Shown here piece after piece: positions 1 through 5,620 of a stretch of DNA of 21,395 bases. Both the position numbers and the translations under genes were made by a program. Position 1 is the first letter of the stretch, and every line of letters starts with the position of its first letter. The DNA comes from a virus, in the IMG/VR virus record IMGVR_UViG_3300025695_000114, positions 1 through 21,395 of that record. One strand, written 5' to 3'. The notes beneath the pieces were generated by a model. That model searched no databases and was not told the DNA's origin. It saw only the letters and a program-made list of their open reading frames with translations.

Positions 1-2
1 AC

Positions 3-53
3 AATAAGATAGATGAGTTGTATCTGCATTACTTTAACAAACGTAATGAATAA
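3..53 (+). CDS. C-terminal end of an upstream gene (5' truncated)
   Basis: An open frame runs in from the left edge and stops at TAA 51-53. The visible residues read NKIDELYLHYFNKRNE, a charged tail like that of a small phage protein. It ends 29 bp before the terS-like start on the same strand, as expected for the previous gene of the packaging operon. Only 16 residues are visible, so no function can be given, and a chance open frame is possible. Confidence 0.45.
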   Translation, partial: NKIDELYLHYFNKRNE

Positions 54-82
54 ACAAAACTATTGATTTTTAGTTATATAGT

Positions 83-469
83 ATGGATAACAATAATAAG
101 AGGCAGAACGATGGGCGCAAGTATAACAAGCGCAAGGGTCGAGTCAAGATAATTAAGAACGAAGGTCAAGTATCAAAACCACAAGTGAACAGAGCAAAGA
201 AAGATAGGGCAAAGCAATTATCACAGAAAGCCATTAAGAATATATTTGGTAGTGAAGATGCTATATGGGATGAGGTTGCTAAAGCGGCAAAGGATGGTAG
301 TTATAAGCATTTAGAGATGCTTATGAACTACACATACGGTAAGAGTGGAGAGAACAGAGCAGAGGCAAAGCCACAACTAAAAGCACCAGTTATTCAATTC
401 ATCAATAATACTGGGGAGCAGCCAAAGCAGATTGATAATACCATTGATGTAGACCACGAAGAAGAATGA
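83..469 (+). CDS. Terminase small subunit-like protein
   Basis: A 128-residue basic protein directly before terL. Residues 1-50 are rich in Lys, Arg, Asn and Gln and probably disordered. The middle (about 50-90) looks helical, with a segment around WDEVAKAAKDGSYKHLEMLM. The C-terminus is acidic (DVDHEEE). TerS proteins bind the packaging site on phage DNA and hand it to TerL. Here the role rests mainly on position and charge, since no helix-turn-helix is obvious by eye. Many Bacteroidota phages carry a similar short basic protein at this spot. The stop overlaps the terL start by ATGA (466-469), which suggests translational coupling. No Shine-Dalgarno is visible. TATAGTATG spans the start codon, a string that recurs at the start of the gene at 16303. 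Confidence 0.6.
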   Translation: MDNNNKRQNDGRKYNKRKGRVKIIKNEGQVSKPQVNRAKKDRAKQLSQKAIKNIFGSEDAIWDEVAKAAKDGSYKHLEMLMNYTYGKSGENRAEAKPQLKAPVIQFINNTGEQPKQIDNTIDVDHEEE

Positions 470-1683
470 GCGGTACAAAGATAAATGTACACGAGAAGTA
501 CATACCATTATTTCAAGGACAAACAAGATATTACATTGTAACTGGAGGTAGAGGTAGCGGCAAGTCTTTTGCCGTTAACCTCTTTTTAAATTCCTTAACC
601 TATGAAGATGGACATAAGGTTCTGTTTACCCGTTACACAATGACATCCGCACACACATCGATTATCCCAGAGTTTGTAGATAAGATAGACCTAATGGGTG
701 CAAGTGATGACTTTAGGGTCACAAGAGACGAGATAATCAATATGCACACCAATTCCCTTATAATGTTCAAAGGGATAAAGACATCAAGTGGTAACCAAAC
801 TGCGGCACTTAAATCATTGGCTGGTGTAACTACATTTGTTGTCGATGAGGCAGAGGAACTTGTAGATGAAGAGATATTTGATAAGATAGATTTATCTGTC
901 CGTTCTAACAAAGCCTTCAACAGAGTGGTGCTAATCCTTAACCCAACTACTAAAGAGCATTGGATATACAAAAGGTTCTTTGAATCAAGGGGTATAGAAG
1001 CTGGATGGAATGGTGTCCACACAGACACCACTTACATCCATACAACCTATAAAGATAATAAAGGAAACCTACCAGATAGTTTTCTGCATAGCATCTACGA
1101 GATGAAACTTAAAAGACCAGAGAAGTATGAACATCAGATATTAGGTGGATGGGTTAATCAGCAAGATGGGGCGGTCTATACAAATTGGAAGACGGGGAAC
1201 TATATAGAACTCAATAAAACTTGCTTTGGTCAAGACTTTGGATTTTCTACGGATTTATCTACATTGGTAAAAGTCTCTGTGGATGATTTTAAGAAGGAAA
1301 TATATGTTAAGGAGATATATGGTAAGGCTGGGATGAGTACGAGCGATATAGCGTCTAAAAACAAACAATACGCTGGTCTTGACCTAATCATCTGTGACAA
1401 CCACGAACCAAGACTAATAAAAGAACTTAAAGACTCTGGGGTTAATATACAACCAGCGAAGCAAAAGCAAGGGTCGATACTATCTGGTATCGCCCTTGTG
1501 CAAGACTATGATATTATAGTTGATAGGCAGTCTCACGGGATAATTAGAGAACTGAATAACTACACTTGGAAAGAGAAAGGTACTACTCCGATTGATAAAT
1601 ACAATCACTACCTTGATGCACTCCGCTATGCCGTTATGTTTTTAGCAGACAATAAGAATAAAGGTACTTATGTTGTAAGGTGA
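466..1683 (+). CDS. terL: Terminase large subunit (packaging ATPase-nuclease)
   Basis: A 405-residue motor that pumps DNA into the prohead and cuts the concatemer. The ATPase domain comes first: Walker A GGRGSGKS at residues 27-34, Walker B FVVDEAEE with D127/E128, and a coupling motif LILNPTTKEHW near 156-166. The RNase H-like nuclease follows: GQDFGFSTD (D257, D263), IICDN (D311) and HYLDALRY near the C-terminus (D384), the acidic residues expected for two-metal catalysis. Order and length match the Terminase_3/Terminase_3C (PBSX-like) type. The start overlaps the terS-like stop by ATGA. The stop TGA at 1681-1683 abuts the stop of the minus-strand gene, so the two genes are convergent with no gap. 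No truncation or missing motif is seen. Confidence 0.96.
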   Translation: MSGTKINVHEKYIPLFQGQTRYYIVTGGRGSGKSFAVNLFLNSLTYEDGHKVLFTRYTMTSAHTSIIPEFVDKIDLMGASDDFRVTRDEIINMHTNSLIMFKGIKTSSGNQTAALKSLAGVTTFVVDEAEELVDEEIFDKIDLSVRSNKAFNRVVLILNPTTKEHWIYKRFFESRGIEAGWNGVHTDTTYIHTTYKDNKGNLPDSFLHSIYEMKLKRPEKYEHQILGGWVNQQDGAVYTNWKTGNYIELNKTCFGQDFGFSTDLSTLVKVSVDDFKKEIYVKEIYGKAGMSTSDIASKNKQYAGLDLIICDNHEPRLIKELKDSGVNIQPAKQKQGSILSGIALVQDYDIIVDRQSHGIIRELNNYTWKEKGTTPIDKYNHYLDALRYAVMFLADNKNKGTYVVR

Positions 1684-1962
1684 CTATCCGTAAATCCAAT
1701 CAAAATTCTTTTCCTTTAACTTAATTAAGTCTTCTCTATACTTTTTTACTTCTTTAGCAAGGTTTAGTGCTTCAGTAAATTCTGGTTCATATCCATCTCC
1801 ATCGCACTCCTCTGCCAATTCAATAGATTCGTTTAATCCTTCTGCTTGATATAGTAGGTCATCATACAGTGCATCAAAAGCATCTAAATCATCTTGATAG
1901 CATAAGTCTATCATTTCCCAGAATAAATCTAACGCCTCTCTACCTAATTTCATTGTTTCCAT
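1684..1962 (-). CDS. Small acidic protein of unknown function, only minus-strand gene
   Basis: A 92-residue protein rich in Asp, Glu and Leu, with several predicted helices (LFWEMIDLCYQDDLDAFDAL, EFTEALNLAKEVKKYREDL). There is no signal peptide, membrane segment or obvious DNA-binding motif. The charge pattern and lack of low-complexity noise suggest a real gene. I do not recognise the family. Two starts are possible, ATG at 1960-1962 or three codons later at 1951-1953. Its stop abuts the terL stop, so it is convergent with the packaging operon. Its upstream side is occupied by the six-copy iteron array starting 10 bp before the start codon, so the array may be its promoter or operator region. 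Acidic composition would also fit a DNA mimic or inhibitor, but that is speculation. Confidence 0.6.
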   Translation of the reverse strand: METMKLGREALDLFWEMIDLCYQDDLDAFDALYDDLLYQAEGLNESIELAEECDGDGYEPEFTEALNLAKEVKKYREDLIKLKEKNFDWIYG

Positions 1963-1971
1963 AATTACTTG

Positions 1972-2089
1972 TGTTTAATATGATGGGGTGTGTTTAATAT
2001 GATGCCCCTCTCTCGTGTTTAATATGATACCCTATGTTTAATATGATACCCTCCCCTATGTTTAATATGAGGGGGTATGTTTAATATGA
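1972..2089. repeat. Six direct repeats (iterons) in three pairs
   Basis: The 12-mer TGTTTAATATGA occurs six times without mismatch, starting at 1972, 1991, 2016, 2035, 2059 and 2078. Start-to-start distances are 19, 25, 19, 24 and 19 bp, so the copies form three pairs with a 43-44 bp higher-order period. The base after the core is T in copies 1-4 and G in copies 5-6, which suggests that pair units were duplicated. Linkers are G-rich or C-rich. Such arrays serve as replication iterons, repressor operators or packaging sites. Position beside terL and upstream of the minus-strand gene allows all three. Confidence 0.9.
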
Positions 2090-2097
2090 GGGGGGGT

Positions 2098-2205
2098 CTG
2101 GGTCTCGAAACCCAGCCCCAACCCTCTATTTAGACCCGTTCTAAATAACCAAATTTTAACATATTTTTTTAGGTTATGTAAAAAATAATTTGTAGGGGCT
2201 ACAAA
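2098..2205. repeat. Three inverted repeats after the iterons
   Basis: Three hairpin-forming sequences follow the iterons. CTGGGT/ACCCAG at 2098-2103 and 2110-2115 is an 18-bp near-palindrome with one imperfect pair. TATTTAGA/TCTAAATA at 2127-2134 and 2140-2147 is a perfect 8-bp stem with a 5-nt loop. TTTGTAG/CTACAAA at 2189-2195 and 2199-2205 is a perfect 7-bp stem with a GGG loop. None has a convincing T-tract on either strand, so they look like protein-binding or structured-RNA elements more than terminators. Confidence 0.6.
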
Positions 2206-2263
2206 AGAGTGATTTTTTGAATATTTTAACAAAATAAATTTGCTCATTTCATTTTTTTTACTT

Positions 2264-2284
2264 GGCTAAAAATTAGCCTTTTTT
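2264..2284 (+). terminator. Rho-independent terminator
   Basis: A GGCTAA/TTAGCC stem (2264-2269 and 2273-2278) with an AAA loop is followed by six T residues (2279-2284). It would stop plus-strand transcription that runs on from terL before the next promoter at 2492. The T-tract is on the plus strand only. Confidence 0.7.
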
Positions 2285-2322
2285 AGAGACTTTAACCCTC
2301 TTTTGGATATAGTATACCTTTT

Positions 2323-2353
2323 TTGCGAGAAACTGCGAGAATCGCAAATTTGC
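2323..2353. promoter_or_regulatory. Operator-like repeats and palindrome
   Basis: TGCGAGAA occurs twice, at 2324-2331 and 2334-2341, exactly 10 bp apart (one helical turn). It is followed by the perfect 10-bp palindrome GCAAATTTGC at 2344-2353. TTGCGA (2323-2328) and TCGCAA (2342-2347) also form an inverted pair around the second copy. Repeats on the same helix face upstream of a promoter suggest a regulator binding site. Confidence 0.45.
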
Positions 2354-2405
2354 CCTATTTTCACAAGTTTTAACATATTTTATTTGGATAATTAAAACCT
2401 ATTTT

Positions 2406-2421
2406 GTACACGCGTACACGC
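2406..2421. repeat. GTACACGC tandem pair
   Basis: GTACACGC is repeated head to tail at 2406-2413 and 2414-2421. TGTAC/GTACA also form a short inverted repeat at 2405-2418. It is a GC-rich island in very AT-rich DNA about 85 bp upstream of the promoter at 2492, and may be a second regulator site. Confidence 0.4.
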
Positions 2422-2491
2422 GCATTTCTTTTATATGTTCAAAGGTCACCCTAACAAAAAAACCTATCAAATAAAAAAAGAGTGGTTTTTA

Positions 2492-2520
2492 TTTGCGTGT
2501 TAATTATTTTCTTATATTTG
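2492..2520 (+). promoter_or_regulatory. Bacteroidota-type promoter of the small-gene operon
   Basis: TTTG at 2492-2495 and TATATTTG at 2513-2520 match the Bacteroidota housekeeping consensus (TTTG near -33, TAnnTTTG near -7). The gap is 17 bp, slightly shorter than usual. Transcription would start near 2524-2528, leaving a leader of about 55 nt before the ATG at 2581. The leader holds a short GAGGG/CCCTC hairpin (2526-2530 and 2545-2549) and a start-stop pair ATGTAA at 2554-2559. The GGAGGGG at 2525-2531 is too far from the ATG to act as a Shine-Dalgarno. Confidence 0.75.
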
Positions 2521-2580
2521 CAAAGGAGGGGAAGTTAAAGGAAGCCCTCAAAAATGTAACTAATTAAAAATCAATAACTT

Positions 2581-2862
2581 ATGAAAACTTTTAATGAATT
2601 AGTAGAGGCGGCACAAAATAAGGGGTTAAACTTTGAATTCTATTCAATGGCTTTTGACCGATGGGATAGCACATTTTTTAAAAATCGTAAAAAGACAAAA
2701 TTTATGTTTGAGTATAAAGGGAATTATTTTTGGTTTGAGGGTTATTCTGAATTGGATTTTGAAATGGTTATGTTTCAAGAAAAATATTTCCCAGTAACTG
2801 GAAAGTCATACAGCACTTGGAAAAAGAAAAATGAAGCCCTAAAGATTTTAGGACTATATTAA
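2581..2862 (+). CDS. Small protein of unknown function (first gene of the small-gene operon)
   Basis: A 93-residue, aromatic-rich and basic protein with many Phe, Tyr and Trp residues, for example YKGNYFWFEGYSELDFEMV. It lacks a signal peptide or clear membrane segment. A short N-terminal helix (TFNELVEAAQNKG) is followed by likely beta strands. I do not recognise the family. It is the first gene after the promoter at 2492-2520, and the leader has no Shine-Dalgarno, as is normal in Bacteroidota. Small proteins under a host-type promoter are often made early in infection and act on host functions, but nothing here shows the role. Confidence 0.8.
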   Translation: MKTFNELVEAAQNKGLNFEFYSMAFDRWDSTFFKNRKKTKFMFEYKGNYFWFEGYSELDFEMVMFQEKYFPVTGKSYSTWKKKNEALKILGLY

Positions 2863-2881
2863 TAAACGTAAACAATTAGAC

Positions 2882-2903
2882 GGGCCGCATGAGGCGGCCC
2901 TTT
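2882..2903 (+). terminator. GC-rich hairpin between first two genes (weak terminator or attenuator)
   Basis: GGGCCGC at 2882-2888 pairs perfectly with GCGGCCC at 2894-2900 around the loop ATGAG. Only three T residues follow, so termination may be partial. It would lower expression of the genes from 2923 on, or protect the 3' end of the first message. It is strikingly GC-rich for this region. Confidence 0.6.
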
Positions 2904-2922
2904 AACACTTAAAACAATAATT

Positions 2923-3228
2923 ATGAAAAAATCAATTGTAAACAAAGTAAACCTAATCAATGAAATGATTTCAGACTTTAAGTCTTTAGACCTTGAAACT
3001 CCAGTAACCTACGATGGCGGGACTTTTCCTTATTATATAGACTTGAATTCTGTATCTATTAAAAATCAATTTGTATACATAGATGAAAATAAAAGCCAAT
3101 ATGGGTATGGGTTTGAAAAACGATATAATACGAATAGAGAATATGGTATCGGGTCAATGGAGGAGTTAAACCATCATTTAAACCTTATTAAAAGAGTATT
3201 GACAAAGTCACTTAAAAACAATAAATAA
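2923..3228 (+). CDS. Small protein of unknown function
   Basis: A 101-residue basic protein. The N-terminal helix (VNLINEMISDFKSL) is followed by a beta-rich middle with GGTFPYYIDL and IKNQFVYIDENKSQYGYGF, then a C-terminal Lys-rich helix (ELNHHLNLIKRVLTKSLKNNK). No catalytic motif or membrane segment is visible, and I do not recognise the family. It follows the GC-rich hairpin at 2882-2900 and is followed 12 bp later by a 40-residue gene, so it probably shares the same message. The start ATG at 2923 sits in an A-rich context without a Shine-Dalgarno. Confidence 0.8.
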   Translation: MKKSIVNKVNLINEMISDFKSLDLETPVTYDGGTFPYYIDLNSVSIKNQFVYIDENKSQYGYGFEKRYNTNREYGIGSMEELNHHLNLIKRVLTKSLKNNK

Positions 3229-3240
3229 ACACTAAACAAA

Positions 3241-3363
3241 ATGAACAAAGAAACAAAGCAAATAATTAAAGACCTTGAAACCTATTCAAGGGTTATGCAA
3301 AACAATTATTTAAAGCATAAAATAAACGAACTGAAACAAACATTAAAAACAGAAACAAAATGA
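3241..3363 (+). CDS. 40-residue helical microprotein
   Basis: A short frame from ATG 3241 to TGA 3361-3363 encodes 40 residues, mostly Lys, Glu, Gln and Asn, probably one or two charged helices (KETKQIIKDLETYSRVMQNN). It fits exactly between its neighbours. It begins 12 bp after the previous stop and its stop overlaps the next ATG by ATGA (3360-3363). This packing is the main reason to accept it despite its size. No function can be inferred. Confidence 0.65.
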   Translation: MNKETKQIIKDLETYSRVMQNNYLKHKINELKQTLKTETK

Positions 3364-3629
3364 AAAATGTAACTTATAACGGCTGGACAAATTACGCAAC
3401 TTGGCGCGTAATGTTAGAGATTTTTGACGGTCAAGATTTTGAGGATAATGACCCCGAAAACATAACACCAGAATTTTGTGAGGATATTGTTGATATACTT
3501 TTTTACGATACTCCAGAGGGATTTGTTGAGGATTACGCCAGAGCTTTCTTAAGTGACGTTAATTATTACGAAATAGCCGAACATATCAAAGATAATATAA
3601 AGGAGATTAACGAATATAAAAACAAATAA
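3360..3629 (+). CDS. NGWTNYATW-motif small phage protein
   Basis: An 89-residue acidic protein. Its N-terminus carries the motif YNGWTNYATW (residues 5-14), recurrent in small proteins of many phages and plasmids, usually as NGWTNYETW and of unknown function. The rest is acidic and probably helical (EFCEDIVDILFYDT, YYEIAEHIKDNIKEINEY). Its start overlaps the 40-residue gene by ATGA, so the two are probably translationally coupled. The family often sits among accessory genes of early phage regions, consistent with this operon. No enzymatic residues are evident, and the function is unknown in this family as far as I know. Confidence 0.85.
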   Translation: MKNVTYNGWTNYATWRVMLEIFDGQDFEDNDPENITPEFCEDIVDILFYDTPEGFVEDYARAFLSDVNYYEIAEHIKDNIKEINEYKNK

Positions 3630-3634
3630 ACAAG

Positions 3635-3847
3635 ATGCAAACAAAACTAAAAATAACGCCGAAATTGTTAGTCTTATTAATGACCACTAAAAAACAATTC
3701 TTGCTATACAATACAGATATTGAAAGTAAAAAGATAGTTAACTATCGGTTAACTGATGATTACGAATTAACTGGTAACAATAGAAACTTTAGTAACTATA
3801 AGGTAATAACTTGTATTAAAAACGAATTAACCAATATAACTTTTTAA
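3635..3847 (+). CDS. Small basic protein of unknown function
   Basis: A 70-residue protein with an N-terminal stretch TPKLLVLLMTTKKQFLLYN that is moderately hydrophobic but interrupted by Lys residues, so it is unlikely to be a true membrane segment. The rest looks like beta strands (KIVNYRLTDDYEL, NYKVITCIKNEL). It begins 5 bp after the previous stop and ends 3 bp before the next ATG, as expected for a compact operon. I do not recognise the family and cannot suggest a function. Confidence 0.65.
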   Translation: MQTKLKITPKLLVLLMTTKKQFLLYNTDIESKKIVNYRLTDDYELTGNNRNFSNYKVITCIKNELTNITF

Positions 3848-3850
3848 GAT

Positions 3851-4048
3851 ATGAAAACAGAAGCACAAAGCCAGTGGGCTAAAAAACACCAGTACAAAGA
3901 GGCACAATTCAATAAGTTAGTAAGGGATACAGATAAGCCATACCAATTTTGCCTTTATGATTACTATGGCAACAAGACAAACTATTTTAGTATTGATGCC
4001 ATACAATTTGAAAAGATTGGCGATATATTAGCAGATATTCCACAATAA
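3851..4048 (+). CDS. Small protein of unknown function, last gene of the operon
   Basis: A 65-residue protein. The N-terminal half is helical and charged (EAQSQWAKKHQYKEAQFNKL), and the second half is aromatic-rich (YQFCLYDYYGNKTNYFSIDA). No signal peptide or membrane segment is present. It starts 3 bp after the previous gene and is followed 24 bp after its stop by a strong terminator at 4072-4100, marking it as the last gene of the unit. I do not recognise the family. Confidence 0.7.
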   Translation: MKTEAQSQWAKKHQYKEAQFNKLVRDTDKPYQFCLYDYYGNKTNYFSIDAIQFEKIGDILADIPQ

Positions 4049-4071
4049 ACAAACAGATAAAAACTATTAAT

Positions 4072-4100
4072 AAAGCACTCTATTTTAGGGTGCTTTTTTT
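4072..4100 (+). terminator. Strong terminator of the small-gene operon
   Basis: An 11-bp stem (4072-4082 with 4086-4096, one G-T wobble) closes a TTT loop, and the T-tract extends to 4100. This is the clearest intrinsic terminator in the window, and it separates the small-gene operon from the non-coding block and the tail genes. Confidence 0.92.
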
Positions 4101-4255
4101 ATGCAATTATTTTTGTAATGCTCTGTAAATATATATAAGTATGAATTGTGGGAATAACACCCCCTTTTAACCCCTTTTAAGCCACTTTCTCCACTCCTAT
4201 ATACTTAAGTGTCACTTACTTATAGATAGGCTCTTATATCGTCTCTAAATAGATA

Positions 4256-4287
4256 TTTGACATATGCAAGTAATTAACGTATTTTTA
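4256..4287 (+). promoter_or_regulatory. Candidate promoter inside the non-coding block
   Basis: TTTG at 4256-4259 and TATTTTTA at 4280-4287, 20 bp apart, match the Bacteroidota pattern TTTG / TAnnTTTG with only the last base wrong. TTGACA (4257-4262) also overlaps. If active, it would give a leader of about 610 nt ahead of the tail operon, or a separate non-coding RNA. Confidence 0.4.
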
Positions 4288-4504
4288 ATATTAGGGTGGT
4301 TGAGTTATTAGGTTTGGTGATTTCAACGTAAATTGAAGGAGGGGTGGGTTGAGTTATTCAATTTTATGTTTTCATTAATTTTGATTAGTTGTATGGTTAA
4401 TGCCTCGAAGCCTCAAAGCGAGAGAGGCATTTAACAATTGTGATAAAGGGGTTATTTGTTTATAGTTGTGATTGTGTCTGCCTCTTTGGGAGGGCAGCCC
4501 CAAC

Positions 4505-4542
4505 ATTATTATATGTGTTATATATTATTATAGGTGTTATAT
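4505..4542. repeat. 19-bp tandem repeat, two copies
   Basis: ATTATTATATGTGTTATAT (4505-4523) is followed immediately by a second copy (4524-4542) differing at one base (T to G at the tenth position). The 19-bp period equals the spacing inside the iteron pairs at 1972-2089, and both contain TGTT followed by A/T-rich bases, but the match is too loose to call one family. Confidence 0.7.
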
Positions 4543-4768
4543 GCACCCCCCTATTTGTTTTAGAATGTCTTTGCTAATAGACTTGTTAGCGTCTGTGGTA
4601 CGGTTGGGTGAATAGTTACTGGGGTGCTACGAAAACAACAAAGGATGTAACTGCAATTCCAACGGATAGATTTATCTGAACCAACAAGTGTGTAAGTTAC
4701 TCGAACTATCTTGAAGTTTATAGGGGTTTATCCCGTCTGTAGATTGAGGTCTATTTAACCCCCTACAT

Positions 4769-4780
4769 TATAATACCAAA
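4769..4780 (-). promoter_or_regulatory. Inverted copy of the TTTGGTATTATA element
   Basis: TATAATACCAAA on the plus strand is the exact reverse complement of the first 12 bases of the element at 4876-4891 and 16289-16304. The two copies in this block face each other across about 95 bp. Confidence 0.45.
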
Positions 4781-4875
4781 AAGTTACGATTTTGTTTTTA
4801 TTATTCATATTAGTATTGATAGATATTTCTTATAGTGGTATAAGGGAAACTTATAGGAGAACAAAAACAGTTTAA

Positions 4876-4891
4876 TTTGGTATTATAGTAT
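4876..4891 (+). promoter_or_regulatory. 16-bp element TTTGGTATTATAGTAT before the tail operon
   Basis: This 16-mer lies 12 bp upstream of the chaperone start (4904) and is repeated exactly at 16289-16304, directly at the start of the gene at 16303. Two exact copies in front of structural genes suggest a phage promoter or operator. It lacks the host TAnnTTTG box. Confidence 0.5.
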
Positions 4892-4903
4892 AAATAAAGA
4901 AAT

Positions 4904-5620
4904 ATGGGTGAGTTTAAAATTTCATTGCCTCTGTCTATTAACGATATTAAGTTAAAGGACTATCAAGAGTATATGAAAGTTTATGATGCGAACAAGGATG
5001 TTGATGACGCTAATTTCCTTGAGTTAAAGTTACTGGAGATAATATGTAAGATTGAATTGTTGGAGGCGAATAAAATGCCTTTTGAAGCATTTAATTCAAC
5101 TCTTGAGTATATGTCAGAAATATTCCAAGAGAAGACTCCATTGGTTAGGAGGTTTAAGTTAAGGGGGTCTGATGATGTGACTGCTGAATTTGGTTTCATA
5201 CCAAACTTGTCAAAGATGTCATTAGGGGAGTATGTTGATTTAGACACTTACATTGGCGATATGCAGACAATGCACAAGGCTATGGCTATATTATTTAGAC
5301 CAGTACATAAGTCTTGGGATGGTAAGGAGCATTATAGGATTGCAGAGTATGAAGGGACAGAGAAGTATGCGGAGGTAATGAAGGAGATGCCATTGGGGAT
5401 TGCATTAGGGGCGATGGTTTTTTTTTATCGTTTAGGAATGAAATTGTCGAAGCATATGATGAGTTATTCTCTTCAACTTCTGGAGAAGGAGGAGTTATCG
5501 GAGGAGCAGAGTCAGCGTTTGCGGAGAGATATGGATGGTATCAAAGCCTCTATGCCCTTGCTGGAGGAAATGCACTCCGATTTGGGAAGGTTACCAATTT
5601 ACAGATACACGAGGCGTTAA
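4904..5620 (+). CDS. Tail assembly chaperone, short form (gpG-like)
   Basis: A 238-residue protein that would bind the tape measure and recruit tail tube subunits, like lambda gpG. Identification rests on position at the head of the tail operon, the mixed charged-helical character, and a -1 extension with a typical chaperone ending. The N-terminal region (LKDYQEYMKVYDANK) is followed by a mostly helical middle with SKMSLGEYVDLDTYI. Codons 172-174 (GTT TTT TTT) lie in a run of nine T. After it this frame gives a charged helical tail (LEKEELSEEQSQRLRRDMDG) ending in RYTRR, while the -1 frame stays open to 5691. No Shine-Dalgarno is present, and the 16-bp element at 4876-4891 lies just upstream. 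The product family is inferred, not matched by a database search. Confidence 0.75.
   Translation: MGEFKISLPLSINDIKLKDYQEYMKVYDANKDVDDANFLELKLLEIICKIELLEANKMPFEAFNSTLEYMSEIFQEKTPLVRRFKLRGSDDVTAEFGFIPNLSKMSLGEYVDLDTYIGDMQTMHKAMAILFRPVHKSWDGKEHYRIAEYEGTEKYAEVMKEMPLGIALGAMVFFYRLGMKLSKHMMSYSLQLLEKEELSEEQSQRLRRDMDGIKASMPLLEEMHSDLGRLPIYRYTRR

Larger units (their letters stand above)
4101..4903. other. Non-coding block of about 800 bp with repeats and hairpins
   Basis: No convincing gene was found on either strand. The block holds two exact tandem copies of CCCCTTTTAA (4161-4180) and a near-direct repeat of GGGTGGTTGAGTTATT (4294-4309 and 4342-4358, the second with one extra G). An 8-bp hairpin AATGCCTC/GAGGCATT lies at 4399-4406 and 4424-4431, a CTGCC/GGCAG hairpin at 4478-4497, and a 19-bp tandem repeat at 4505-4542. 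TAGGGGTT pairs with AACCCCCTA at 4721-4728 and 4757-4765 (one bulged C). AGTTAC or its complement GTAACT occurs several times between 4614 and 4786, so alternative stems are possible. It could be a long leader, a structured RNA or a replication/packaging region. Confidence 0.6.

Noticed and set aside
633-1031. Long minus-strand frame inside terL
   Set aside because: It is antisense to the ATPase motifs of terL, Ser- and Leu-rich, and explained by terL codon constraints.
1972-2089. Possible CRISPR array
   Set aside because: Repeats are only 12 bp with linkers of 6-12 bp, far too short for CRISPR repeats and spacers, and no cas gene is nearby.
2062-2247. Minus-strand frame of 61 residues
   Set aside because: It runs through the iterons and hairpins, has low-complexity composition at its end, and has no coding-like packing with neighbours.
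4366-4434. 22-residue frame with a lipoprotein-like start (LISCMVNAS)
   Set aside because: It is very short, overlaps a hairpin, and has no neighbour coupling; not enough to call a gene.
4565-4615. 16-residue hydrophobic frame (MSLLIDLLASVVRLGE)
   Set aside because: It could be a leader peptide or small toxin, but nothing beyond a short open frame supports it.
4600-4765. Possible tRNA or group I/II intron
   Set aside because: No cloverleaf, T-loop or acceptor pairing was found, and no recognisable intron core; only generic stems are present.
4889-4896. TATAAATA, identical to the T4 late promoter core
   Set aside because: An 8-mer of A and T is expected by chance in this AT-rich DNA, and no T4-like late sigma gene is visible.
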